Positions 15,664 through 23,856 are shown, numbered from the stretch's first letter. The stretch: DNA of 32,983 nucleotides from Streptomyces sp. NRRL B-1347 (GCF_000720325.1 NZ_JOJM01000088.1:1-32983), one strand, 5' to 3'. Numbers and translations are program-made. The notes: generated by a model not told the origin, from the letters alone.

Positions 15664-16137
15664 GTGAACTGCCCCGGGTGCGGCGGGCCCGGCGCCGTCC
15701 CGGTTCCCGAGGCCGTCGGCCGCAAGGACCTGCGCCGCCGCCTGAGCAAGGCGCCGCTCCTGGGCCGTGTGGCGCTGCTGCACGCCGTCGAGGGCCTCGT
15801 CCTGGTGGCGCTCACGCTCGGCTGGGCCGCCATGGGGGCGGACCAGGGCAAGCCCCTGTACGTGGTCGGTGCTCTCGCTCTCACCGCAGTGATCGCTGTG
15901 GTGACGTGCGTCGTCGTACGTGACGACCTGCGGGGGAGGGGCGCAGTGCGGGCGGGGGCCGCACGCGCCGAGAGCATCTGGCTGCCCGCCCGCTACTGCG
16001 TCGGCTGCGATGCGGTGTTCTGTCCCGAGGGGGCCCCTTGGCAGGGTCCCGTGACCCCCGAGCGGTTCACCAGGCTGGTGTGGACACAGGGCGGGTACGG
16101 GGATCGGCTTCCGCCGGAGGGCGCAGGGGGCGCGTGA
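15664..16137 (+). CDS. Two-helix membrane protein with Cys pairs at both ends, unknown function
   Basis: 157 residues from GTG 15664, 11 bp after msrB. It starts MNCPGCGG (CxxC at 3 and 6), has a basic segment KDLRRRLSK, two membrane helices at about 35-58 and 65-86, then YCVGC (112, 115) with a further Cys at 120. Both Cys-rich ends lie on the same membrane side, so they could form one zinc site. I do not recognise the family. Coupling with msrB could suggest a link to redox or zinc state, but that is inference. Confidence 0.7.
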   Translation: MNCPGCGGPGAVPVPEAVGRKDLRRRLSKAPLLGRVALLHAVEGLVLVALTLGWAAMGADQGKPLYVVGALALTAVIAVVTCVVVRDDLRGRGAVRAGAARAESIWLPARYCVGCDAVFCPEGAPWQGPVTPERFTRLVWTQGGYGDRLPPEGAGGA

Positions 16138-16180
16138 AGTGATGGCGGCTGCGCCGGTCGTGCGCCCACGCGCTGTTTGA

Positions 16181-16208
16181 TACTCATGAGTACCACCCAT
16201 TTGGGTGG
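16181..16208. promoter_or_regulatory. Two adjacent palindromes in a low-GC intergenic patch
   Basis: A perfect 12-bp palindrome TACTCATGAGTA (16181-16192) is followed at once by CCACCC-ATTT-GGGTGG (16193-16208; 6-bp arms, 4-nt centre). They lie after the zinc-ribbon gene and 75 bp before the small peptide gene. A further inverted pair TCAACG (16231-16236) and CGTTGA (16254-16259) follows. They look like operators rather than a terminator since no strong stem exceeds 6 bp. No matching regulator is identified. Confidence 0.45.
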
Positions 16209-16282
16209 CTGACGCTCGCTACTGTGTACGTCAACGCGGGGGATGTAAAGGTACGTTGAGCGCAGAAGGATGGAATAGGTTC

Positions 16283-16375
16283 GTGAACAAAGCTCGATGC
16301 AAGGTTGGCTCCATCACCCCCATCCCGCAGCCGGATCAGGACGGCATCTTCATGTGGTGGTGGCGCGGACTCTAG
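16283..16375 (+). CDS. Possible small peptide gene with three consecutive Trp codons
   Basis: A 30-codon frame from GTG 16283 to TAG 16373-16375. The N-terminal half is basic (MNKARCKVGS), the middle is ITPIPQPDQDG, and it ends IFMWWWRGL. Of 30 codons 24 end in G or C, though the surrounding DNA is the least GC-rich of the window. AGAAGGA lies 12 nt upstream, somewhat far; TTG 16256, with AAAGG 4 nt upstream, would add nine residues. The last 26 bp overlap the 3' end of the SARP gene on the other strand, and WWW lies opposite its final Thr codons. No plus-strand gene follows for 3.5 kb, so it stands alone. It could be a ribosomally made signalling or modified peptide, or chance. Confidence 0.4.
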   Translation: MNKARCKVGSITPIPQPDQDGIFMWWWRGL

Positions 16376-19300
16376 CCAACCCCGGCTCCCTCAGGGCCCG
16401 TCGGAGATCCCGTGCCGGCCCCGTGCATCCGAGCCGCTCGTACAACACCAGCGCGTCCTCCGCGAACACCCGTGCGGAGGGCGCGCTGTGCGTGTGCAGG
16501 GTCGTGCGGGCCAGTCCGTCGAGGGCGCGGGCCGCGCCCAGGGGGCTGTTGAGCTCGCGGGCCATGCGCAGTGCCTCATGGTGGGCGTCGAGTGCGGCCT
16601 CGTGGCGGCCGAGGAGCCGTAGTGCAGTGCCCCTCCCCAGGAGCGCGGACTGGAGGTCGAGGGGGCTGCCGATGCCGCGAGCGACGCGTTCGGCTTCCGC
16701 GAAGTGCCACAGTGCCTCGCCCGGCCGCCGGTCGGCCGCGTACGCCGAGCCCAGACTGATGAGCGTGTCCGACTCGCCCCGGGAGTCACCCGCGGCGCGG
16801 TAACTGGTCAGCGCGCGACGGAAGTAGCCGAGTGCCTGCTCCAACTGGCCTGTGGCCTGGCAGACGTTGCCGAGGTTGGTGAGCAGGTTCGCGTGCTCCT
16901 GGCGCCCGCCGACGCGCTGGGCGAGACGTAAGGAGCGCTCGTAGTGGGTGCGGGCTTCCTCATAGCGGCCGTCGATGCGGTGCACCTCGCCGATGTTGTT
17001 GAGCGCACGCAGCTGGCCGTGGAGGTGACCCGTGGACTCGTTGATGCGCAGGACCGTGCGGAACTGCTTCAGAGCCTGCTCGTGGTGGCCCGCCGCGTGC
17101 AGCGCCACGCCTCGCATGTTCGCCACCTGGGCCTCCCCGTACCGGTCCTGGACTCGTACGTACAGAGGGAGCGCCGCGTCAAGGAGCCGGGTGCACGCGC
17201 CTCTCCGGCCTGCGGCGAAGTGGGCGCGGGCCGACTGGAGGAGGGCGTCGGCCTGGCCGTGCGTGTCGTTCAGGTCATGGAAGAGGAACAGCGCCTCGGT
17301 CGCGCGATGCAGCGCCTTGCCGTGGTCCTTCTGGGTCAGTACGTCGGCCTGCTCGGTCAGGCTCCTGGCGAGGGCTGCGGTGTCCGCGCCGGCGCGGGCC
17401 GCGGACACCGCCGCCTCGAAGAGCTCGGCTGCGGTGTCCCACGCGCCCCAGCGCCGCAGGGGCGTGGCGAGCACGTGCGGGAAGGGCACCGCGTGCTCCG
17501 GTGATTCGGCGGCAGCGGTGCGCGCGACGGCGAGCAGATTGCCCCGCTCCACGCTCAGCCACGCGGCGGCCTCGTCCGCGCCGGCGAACTCAGGTGCGTA
17601 CGGGGAGGTCAGGCGCGGCACCGGCGCCAGGACGCGGCGGTGCGGCTCGGTGCGGACGACCGCCCGGTGCGCGGCGGTCAGATAGCAGTCGAGCAGCCGG
17701 GCGAGTGCCGTGCGCCGGTCGGCCAGGGGTTCGTCGCGGGTGACCACCCGCAGGCCGAAGGCGCGGGTCAGGTCGTGCAGGCGGTAGCGGTCGGTCACCG
17801 GCTCCTCAAGGAGGTTGCGGTCGAGCAGGTGGTCGAGGAGCTTGCGGGTGCGGGCCGTCAGGGTCCGGGGATCCCTGGGTGTGCCGCCGTGGACGGTGAG
17901 CGCCGTGGCCGAGTGGGGGGTGAGGTCCGGGCCGGGGTGCAGCGCGAGGCGGCGGAGCATCCGCGCCGCCTCCGGGGCCAGATCGGTGTACGAGAGCGAG
18001 AAGGCGGACGCCACGGTATCGCCGTCGAACTCGTCCAGCGGGTCGGCCGCCTGGACGAGCCGGTCGGTGAGGTGGTCCAGACTCCAGGCGTCCCGGTGCC
18101 GGAACTGGCTCGCCAGGAGCTGGAGCGCGAGCGGATGGCAGCCGCACGCGCCGACCGTCCGTGCGAGCGCCGCGGGGTCGGCGGGCACCCGGGCGGCACC
18201 GGCGACGCGCTGGAACAGCGTGGCGGCCTCCGCCGTGGACAGCACCTCCAGGTACAGGGGTGTTGCGCCGTCCAGGCCGGTGAGGCGGTTGCGGCTGGTC
18301 ACGATGGCCCGGCAGGATGCGGTGGCGGGCAGCAGGGGCGTGACCTGGTCGGCGTCGCGGGCGTTGTCGAGGACCACGAGGACGCGGCGGCGAGCCGTCC
18401 ACTCGCGCCAGCGCGTCACGCGCTCGTCGAGTGACGTCTCTCGCTTGCCGCCGGAGTCGTCCGCCTCGTCCGTCGCGCCCGCCGCGTGCAGCAGGACGAC
18501 GAGGGCCTCGGCGGGGTCGTACGGCGGAAGCGTGCCGTATCCGCGCAGGTCGACGTAGAGGCGGCCGTCCGGGTACGTGTCCGCGAGGCGGTGCGCGGCG
18601 TGGACGGCGAGGGCCGTCTTGCCGACGCCCGGCATGCCGTGCACGACGGTGACCGGCAGAGTTGCGGCTCCCGCGGGCGGCGTGCCGACCGGGCTCGCGT
18701 TGCCGAGGAGGATGCGCAGTTCGCTTGCGCGGCCGGTGAAGTCCCTGATGTCGCGGGGCAGGTTGGCGCGCGGCGCCTCGTCACCGGGCGGGTGCTCGGC
18801 CGGAGGACCGGTGGGCGGCGCGGACGTGTCCGCGGTGGCCGGGGGCCGTGGGGGAGCCGCCGTCTCCATCAGCGTGCGGTCCTGTTCCAGGATGCGCCGG
18901 TGCAGCTCCCGCAGCTCGGCGCCCGGCTCGATGCCCTGGCCCTCGTGGAGGCGGGCGCGCGTGGAGCGGTACAGGGCGAGGGCCTCGTCGTGCCGCCCCG
19001 AGCGGTACAGCGCCAGCATCAGCGCCGAAATCACCTGCTGGGCCAGCGGGTTCTGGGTGGCCAGCTCGTGCAGCTCGCCGATCAGGTCGGCGTGCCGCCC
19101 CAGTTCGAGCTCCAGGCGGATGCGCTCCTCGCGCACCCGACGGTGGTCCTCCAGGAGCCGGGCCCGCGCCGAGCGCGCCCACGCACCGGTGAACTCCGTC
19201 AACGGCTCGCCGCGCCACAGCGACTCGGCGGTCCTGAGCAGCCCGATCGCCAGCTCCCTGCGGCCCTGCCCGGCGGCCGCGGCGGCCTCGGCCCGCAGCC

Positions 19301-19625
19301 GCCGGTGGCGTTGCAGGTCCACGGTGTCGGGGGCGACGCGAAGGCGGTAGTGGCGCGGCGCGTACCGCTCCAGGCGGGCCTGGTCACCCGCCGCCCTGCC
19401 GAGACGGGAGCGCAGCCGCGACAGATAGCTCTGGAGCGTGTCCTGTGCCGTGCGCGGCGGCTCGTCATCCCAGACTCGGTTCATCAGCGCCTCGACGGAG
19501 ACCGGATCACCGTACGCGTGCACCAGAACGGCGAGAACGCAGCGCTCCTTCGGTGAACCGAGCTCGTAATGCCGCCCGTCGTGCCAGAGTTCGAGAGGTC
19601 CCAGAGCCAGTAGATCCACCGTCAC
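16350..19625 (-). CDS. SARP-type regulator with BTAD, NB-ARC and TPR domains
   Basis: About 1091 residues from GTG 19625 (GTG 19619 equally possible; neither has a clear ribosome site). Residues 1-100: OmpR-like winged helix (LLALGPLELW ... DTLQSYLSRLRSRLG). About 104-248: bacterial transcriptional activation domain. An Ala/Pro linker leads to an NB-ARC ATPase: P-loop HGMPGVGKTAL (about 330), Walker B RRVLVVLDNA, IVTSRNRLTG and GCHPLALQLLA. About 750-1080: tetratricopeptide repeats (ALNNIGEVHRIDGRYEEART and similar). This is the AfsR/large-SARP layout; such proteins activate secondary-metabolite or developmental genes when ATP is bound. A TTA codon at residue 899 makes it a likely bldA target. 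Divergent from the GT-B gene across 328 bp. Confidence 0.93.
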   Translation of the reverse strand: MTVDLLALGPLELWHDGRHYELGSPKERCVLAVLVHAYGDPVSVEALMNRVWDDEPPRTAQDTLQSYLSRLRSRLGRAAGDQARLERYAPRHYRLRVAPDTVDLQRHRRLRAEAAAAAGQGRRELAIGLLRTAESLWRGEPLTEFTGAWARSARARLLEDHRRVREERIRLELELGRHADLIGELHELATQNPLAQQVISALMLALYRSGRHDEALALYRSTRARLHEGQGIEPGAELRELHRRILEQDRTLMETAAPPRPPATADTSAPPTGPPAEHPPGDEAPRANLPRDIRDFTGRASELRILLGNASPVGTPPAGAATLPVTVVHGMPGVGKTALAVHAAHRLADTYPDGRLYVDLRGYGTLPPYDPAEALVVLLHAAGATDEADDSGGKRETSLDERVTRWREWTARRRVLVVLDNARDADQVTPLLPATASCRAIVTSRNRLTGLDGATPLYLEVLSTAEAATLFQRVAGAARVPADPAALARTVGACGCHPLALQLLASQFRHRDAWSLDHLTDRLVQAADPLDEFDGDTVASAFSLSYTDLAPEAARMLRRLALHPGPDLTPHSATALTVHGGTPRDPRTLTARTRKLLDHLLDRNLLEEPVTDRYRLHDLTRAFGLRVVTRDEPLADRRTALARLLDCYLTAAHRAVVRTEPHRRVLAPVPRLTSPYAPEFAGADEAAAWLSVERGNLLAVARTAAAESPEHAVPFPHVLATPLRRWGAWDTAAELFEAAVSAARAGADTAALARSLTEQADVLTQKDHGKALHRATEALFLFHDLNDTHGQADALLQSARAHFAAGRRGACTRLLDAALPLYVRVQDRYGEAQVANMRGVALHAAGHHEQALKQFRTVLRINESTGHLHGQLRALNNIGEVHRIDGRYEEARTHYERSLRLAQRVGGRQEHANLLTNLGNVCQATGQLEQALGYFRRALTSYRAAGDSRGESDTLISLGSAYAADRRPGEALWHFAEAERVARGIGSPLDLQSALLGRGTALRLLGRHEAALDAHHEALRMARELNSPLGAARALDGLARTTLHTHSAPSARVFAEDALVLYERLGCTGPARDLRRALREPGLARVRATTT
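16929..16931 (-). other. In-frame TTA codon (bldA-dependent control point)
   Basis: The minus-strand reading CGC TCC TTA CGT CTC gives R-S-L-R-L within the TPR region; the codon is in frame with the SARP start (898 codons downstream). TTA is rare in Streptomyces and is read only by the bldA tRNA, which accumulates late in growth. I saw no other in-frame TTA in the window, but this was by eye. Confidence 0.8.
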
Positions 19626-19953
19626 CCCCGTGGGTGGGCGAGCGGCGCGGGCGCCGCCGCGAACCGTCCCGCACATGTGTGCGGCACTCGGCTCACTGTT
19701 GTCGCGGTGTCAGGGGGAGCGGCTAGAGGCGCACAGTTGCGCGGCGGGCGCATGGGGCGCGGGGCATGGCCGGAAACCAGCACCGGACCCCGGCCTGCGG
19801 GCCCGGGATCCCGCACCGGCCCACGGAGTGCAGGGTTCCTGCAAGCGGACCGTCCAGGCCCCCTGGGCACGCTGTCGGCGTCCGAGAACACCCGTTCCGG
19901 CGGGCGGCGCAGCCCGCCTGCTGGGAAAGACAGAAGCCGGGGGATTCACAGCG
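19626..19953. promoter_or_regulatory. Divergent promoter region, SARP and GT-B gene
   Basis: 328 bp without a convincing gene; the plus-strand open frame through it has no coding character. It contains the inverted repeat CCGCAC-ATGT-GTGCGG (19669-19684), with the same 6-4-6 geometry as the repeat at 16193-16208. A weak promoter-like pair TTGTCG (19698) and TAGAGG (about 19723) is on the plus strand. SARP proteins often control their own divergent neighbours, so this is the natural place to look for its site. Confidence 0.4.
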
Positions 19954-21210
19954 ATGAGTGTGACCATGCTGGAAGCACACGGACTTCCGGTGCCGGTGCG
20001 CCTGGACGTCGACCGCTGGGCCACGCGCCGGGTACGCAGACGCGTACTCGCCGTGGTGCACACGGTGACGTCCGGGCGGCGGCTCCTCGACACAGTCCGC
20101 CTGCTGGAGGGCGACTGGCGGGTGCAGGTGTTCTTCACCGCCGCGCCCGACGTGTTCAGCGCGGGAGTGGCGGACTTCCTCGCCGAGATCAAGGGCGTCG
20201 TGCTGCCGTGGAGCCAGGCCGTGCAGACCGTCTTCGACCTGGCGGTGGCGGCCGGCCACGGGGGCCTGCACGAACTGCACGCGCCCGTGATCGTCCTGCC
20301 GCACGGCGCCGGGCACAACAAGGTCGTGCCCAGCGGCCCGCGCGGCCGGGCTGTCGCCGCGCGCGGCGTGTACGGGCTGAGCAGGCAGCGGCTCGTCCGC
20401 GACGGCGCCGTGATCCCCGAGGCGATTGTCCTCGCCCACCGCGACGAGCTGACTCGGCTGCGCCGCGAGTGCCCCGAGGCGCTGCCCGTCGCCGAGGTCG
20501 TCGGCGACCCCTGCTTCGACCGGATCGTCGCAAGCGGCCCCGCCCGCGCCCTGTACCGGGAGGCCCTGCGCACCCGGGTCGGGCAGCGGCTCGTCCTCGT
20601 CTGCTCCACCTGGGGCCCGGCCTCGCTGCTCGGTGCCTGCGGCCAGGAGCTGCTCGGGACGCTGGTGTCCGAACTGCCGGGCGCGGACTACCGGGTGGCG
20701 GTGCTTCTGCACCCGCACGTGTGGCACACCCACGGCGAGTGGCAGATCCGCTGCTGGTTCGCCGAGCTCGGCCGTCGCGGACTCACCGTGGTCAGCCACC
20801 GCGCCGACTGGGTCGGCGCCCTCGTCGCCGCCGACTTCGTCGTGGGCGACCACGGGTCCGTCTCCTTGTACGGCGCCATGACCGGAGCGCCCGTGCTGCT
20901 CGCCTGCCTGCCGGACGCCGACGTGGACCCGGGGTCGCCGATGGCCGAACTCGGCTCGTTCGCACCGCGGTTGCTCCCCGGCCGCTCGGTGCACCGCCAG
21001 CTGACTCGGGCCGCTGCGGCGTACCGCGCGGAGCCGTACGCGCGCGTGGCGGCCCGCATCACCTCCGAGCCGGGCCGGTTCGCCCGGAGGATGCGGGCGC
21101 TGCTCTACCGGAAGCTGCGGCTACGGCCACCGTGTGTGCTCCCGGAGACGGAGCCGGCGCGCCTGCCACAGGTCCTGACGTACGACGAGCCGGGCAGCGT
21201 CGTGTCATGA
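19954..21210 (+). CDS. GT-B-fold protein, CDP-glycerol glycerophosphotransferase-like
   Basis: 418 residues from ATG 19954 with GGGGGA 8 nt upstream. Two Rossmann-like halves: the first contains VLAVVHTVTSGRRLLDTVRL and VIVLPHGAGHNK (113-123); the second GDPCFDR (184-190), LVLVCSTWGPASLLG (213-227), VLLHPHVW (250-257) and FVVGDHGSVSLYGAMTGAP (295-313). The sequence of strands, hPHxW and GDHGSVSLY matches the CDP-glycerophosphotransferase/GT-B donor-binding half, so a transferase or epimerase on a nucleotide-linked substrate is plausible. I recall relatives labelled translation initiation factor 2; there is no GTPase domain to justify that. ATGA overlap couples it to the next gene. Confidence 0.75.
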   Translation: MSVTMLEAHGLPVPVRLDVDRWATRRVRRRVLAVVHTVTSGRRLLDTVRLLEGDWRVQVFFTAAPDVFSAGVADFLAEIKGVVLPWSQAVQTVFDLAVAAGHGGLHELHAPVIVLPHGAGHNKVVPSGPRGRAVAARGVYGLSRQRLVRDGAVIPEAIVLAHRDELTRLRRECPEALPVAEVVGDPCFDRIVASGPARALYREALRTRVGQRLVLVCSTWGPASLLGACGQELLGTLVSELPGADYRVAVLLHPHVWHTHGEWQIRCWFAELGRRGLTVVSHRADWVGALVAADFVVGDHGSVSLYGAMTGAPVLLACLPDADVDPGSPMAELGSFAPRLLPGRSVHRQLTRAAAAYRAEPYARVAARITSEPGRFARRMRALLYRKLRLRPPCVLPETEPARLPQVLTYDEPGSVVS

Positions 21211-21623
21211 CGGTGGAAAGGGTCCGCATGAGGTTCCCTCAACTGTCATGTGATCAGCGGTGTTTCGTGGACGAGCACTTGAGGGTGACGCTGCCTGCCC
21301 CGGACCCGTGGGCGCGGATTGCCGACGTCCTGTGCGCGCGGTCGGCGTCCGCCCGGTACGCGGCCGACCTCGCGGCGTGCTGCCCGGGAGCCCTCGTCGT
21401 GGCCGTGCACGACGGCCGCACCTGCCATCTCCGGCTGGGGCCGGACGGGTACGCCCTGAGCCTGCGGGAGCGGGGCGTGGTGCCGGCGGCGGTCTGGCGA
21501 GCGCGGGCGTCCCTCGTCCACGCGGGTCTCGCGGCCGGACTTCCCGCCCCGACGGTGGGGTCATTCGTCGGTCGGGGCGGAGAGCCGGTCCAGGCGCGCG
21601 CGTGCCCGGTACGCGTCGGCTGA
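21207..21623 (+). CDS. Unknown 138-residue protein coupled to the GT-B gene
   Basis: ATG 21207 overlaps the upstream stop (ATGA), the clearest evidence that this is a real gene; ATG 21228 is an alternative. It encodes a mixed alpha/beta protein with several Cys (QLSCDQRCFVDEHL, LAACCPGALVVAV, RTCHLRLGPDGYAL). No family is recognised. The last 63 bp overlap the 3' end of the convergent NB-ARC gene (21561-21623). Its function presumably follows that of the GT-B protein. Confidence 0.6.
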   Translation: MTVERVRMRFPQLSCDQRCFVDEHLRVTLPAPDPWARIADVLCARSASARYAADLAACCPGALVVAVHDGRTCHLRLGPDGYALSLRERGVVPAAVWRARASLVHAGLAAGLPAPTVGSFVGRGGEPVQARACPVRVG

Positions 21624-23723
21624 GTCGGCGCGGCCCGCTGTGCCGTAGAGGGCGAGCGCCTCGCCGTAGCGCTCGCGGGCCAGGGCGGTGTCGTGGCGGT
21701 GCTCGGCGAGTTCGCCGAGCGCGTGCAGGGCCCGCGCGGTCTCGTATGCGGCTGCCATGGCCCGCAGGCTCGACAGGGCGGTCGTCAAGTGGCGCTCGGC
21801 GGGGGCGGTTTCTCCCAGGCCGAGGTGGGCGCGGCCGAGGAGGATGGCCGCGCGGGCCGCGTTGTACGTGTCGCCGGACGCGCTCAGCGTGGCGTGCGCG
21901 GCGGCCGCCTGGTCCGCGGCCTCGCGGTCTTGGTGCCGGGCAAGGGCCACGTCCGCGAGGTTGAGCCGGGCCAGGCCGCCCGCCCGGACGTCGCCGCACT
22001 CCGGCAGCTCGCGGGCGGCGCGCGTGAAATAGCGGGTCGCCTCGTCCAGCCGGCCGATGCGCTGGTGGGCCAGGCCGCGGTAGTTGAGCGTGCGGGCGTG
22101 GCCAAGGGCGTTGCCGTCGGCCTGGAACTGCCGTGCCGCCCGCTCGAACATCTCCAAGGCCCGCTCGTGGTGGCCCCTGCCCAGCTCGCCCACGCCGCCG
22201 GAGGTCAGCATCCGGCACTGCGCCGCCGTGTCGCCGAGATCCTCGGCGGCGGCGAGGCCCTCCTTGTGGGCGGTGTGCCACTGCTCGTAGAACTTGCGGC
22301 GCAGGAACAGCGGCCAGAGCGCGTCGGCGAGCTGCCAGCTGACCGTGGGGAAGTGCGTGCGCCCCTGCCGGATCACCGCCATCAGGTTCGGCAGTTCGCG
22401 CTCCTGCCAGTCCAGGGCCGCCTCCGGGCCCTCTCCGAAGTCCTCCGTGACCACCGGGCCCGGGCCGTGGTCGCGGGCCATCGTCCGGTGCTGTGGGTCG
22501 ACGGCCTCCTCGGCGCGGGTCGCGGTGGCCAAGTAGTGGTCGGCGATCCGGCGCAGCCCCGCCGTGCGCTCGCGGGACGGCTCGTCGAGCGCGGCCTTCC
22601 GGGCCGCGTGCAGGCGTACGAGGTCGTGGAAGCGGTGGCGGTCCTCGTCGGCGTCGGTGAGGAGGTTCGCCTCGTGGAGCAGGTCGAGCAGCGCGAGCGC
22701 CCGCGCCCGGGTCGCGGCCTCGTCCTCCCCGGCGCGGGCGAGCACCGCGACTGCCACCGCGTCACCGAACTCGGTGCCCGGGTGCAGCCCGAGCAGGCGG
22801 TACAGCCGCGCGGCGCCCGGCGGCAGCTCCTGGTAGGTGAGGTCGAGCGTCGCCCGTACGTTGTGGTCGCCTTCGATGGCCAGCTCCTCCAGACGGTCGT
22901 GTTCTTCGGCCAGCGCCCGCACCATCGTGGTGATCCCACGCCGGGGCCGGGCCGCGAGCCGCGCCCCTGCCACCCGCACCGCGAGCGGCAGGCCCGCGCA
23001 CAGCTCGACCAGGGCACGGGCCTGCTCCGGCTGTGCGTCCACCCGGCCGTCGGCGAGCGTCTCGGCGAGCAGCTCGACCCCGGCGTCCAGGCCCAGCGGC
23101 TCCAGCTGCACGGTGTGGCAGCCGTCGACGGTCAGGCCCGGCATGCGCCAGCGGCTGGTCACCGCCGTCACGCTCTGCCCGCCGGGCAGCAGCGGCCGCA
23201 CCTGCGCGGCCGACACGGCGTCGTCCAGGAGCACCGTGAGGCGCAGGCCCGCGGTCAGCGAGCGGTACAGCGCGGCCCCCTCGGCGAGTGTGGCGGGCAC
23301 CTGGGCGGCGGGCACACCGAGAGCGCGCACGAAGCGACCGATGACCTCGGCCGGATCCGCAGGCCCGTCCGGCGCCTGTGCCCCGAGGTCGGCGTACAGC
23401 TGCCCGTCGGGGCAGGACGTGCGCAGGGTGTGCAGCCACGCAAGGGCGAGGGCTGTCTTGCCGACGCCGCCGAGGCCGCTGACCGCGACGAGAGTGCGGT
23501 GACCCGCGCGCCCGGAGCGCAGCCGCCGCCTCTCCAGGAGGCCGAGCTCGGCCGTGCGGTCCGTGATCCGGCCCGTCGGCGGCAGCTGCCACGGAGTGCA
23601 CGGCAACGGTGCCTGCGGAGCGGCCTGGACGTGGATGCCGCCGTACACGGTCCCCGCCTGGAGCGCTGGTCCGTGCACTGTTCCGCTCAACTCGTTGTGG
23701 CCGCCCTGCTCCTGCCCCCGCAC
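21561..23723 (-). CDS. NB-ARC/TPR STAND ATPase with N-terminal amyloid-signalling-like motif
   Basis: 720 residues from GTG 23723, chosen because GGAGGGGG lies directly upstream; longer readings to 23828 add only non-conserved sequence. Residues 9-32 contain HNELSGTVHGPALQAG followed by TVYGGIHV: the N-x-x-x-G-x-V-x-G-x-x-x-Q-x-G-x-x-x-G-G pattern of bacterial amyloid signalling sequences (BASS, RHIM-like). Then NB-ARC: P-loop GLGGVGKT (83-90), LTVLLDDAV, VTAVTSRWRM, CAGLPLAVRVAG. TPR repeats fill the C-terminus from about residue 470 (MLTSGGVGELGRGHHERALE, TLNYRGLAHQRIGRLDEATR). There is no effector domain in the protein itself. STAND proteins of this kind act as NLR-like sensors that oligomerise and nucleate a partner; no partner with a matching motif is in the window. 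Confidence 0.88.
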   Translation of the reverse strand: MRGQEQGGHNELSGTVHGPALQAGTVYGGIHVQAAPQAPLPCTPWQLPPTGRITDRTAELGLLERRRLRSGRAGHRTLVAVSGLGGVGKTALALAWLHTLRTSCPDGQLYADLGAQAPDGPADPAEVIGRFVRALGVPAAQVPATLAEGAALYRSLTAGLRLTVLLDDAVSAAQVRPLLPGGQSVTAVTSRWRMPGLTVDGCHTVQLEPLGLDAGVELLAETLADGRVDAQPEQARALVELCAGLPLAVRVAGARLAARPRRGITTMVRALAEEHDRLEELAIEGDHNVRATLDLTYQELPPGAARLYRLLGLHPGTEFGDAVAVAVLARAGEDEAATRARALALLDLLHEANLLTDADEDRHRFHDLVRLHAARKAALDEPSRERTAGLRRIADHYLATATRAEEAVDPQHRTMARDHGPGPVVTEDFGEGPEAALDWQERELPNLMAVIRQGRTHFPTVSWQLADALWPLFLRRKFYEQWHTAHKEGLAAAEDLGDTAAQCRMLTSGGVGELGRGHHERALEMFERAARQFQADGNALGHARTLNYRGLAHQRIGRLDEATRYFTRAARELPECGDVRAGGLARLNLADVALARHQDREAADQAAAAHATLSASGDTYNAARAAILLGRAHLGLGETAPAERHLTTALSSLRAMAAAYETARALHALGELAEHRHDTALARERYGEALALYGTAGRADSADAYRARARLDRLSAPTDE

Positions 23724-23856
23724 CGAACCCCCTCCGGCCGTGCTTCCGCTCTGCCTGAGCTGGTCTCTGGGGAACATGCTTTCCGTACACGTGCTCGGTA
23801 TCCGTCGGCGAGGCGCACACCCCTCCAACGCGGCCGAAAGGCAACGCCCAGCACTG

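Noticed and set aside
16226..16257. SARP heptamer repeats GTACGTC and GTACGTT
   Set aside because: Only two copies, 25 bp apart; SARP sites usually repeat at 11 or 22 bp, so phasing does not fit.
16283..16375. trp operon attenuator leader peptide (three Trp codons in a row)
   Set aside because: Streptomyces trp leaders do contain WWW, but no trp or other plus-strand gene follows for about 3.5 kb and no terminator/antiterminator pair is visible.
19630..19953. N-terminal extension of the GT-B protein (open frame continues upstream)
   Set aside because: The extension has no coding-like composition, and ATG 19954 has a good ribosome site where the folded domain begins.
19954..21210. Translation initiation factor IF-2
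   Set aside because: No GTPase G-motifs; the strands and GDHGSVSLY/HPHVW motifs fit a GT-B fold instead.
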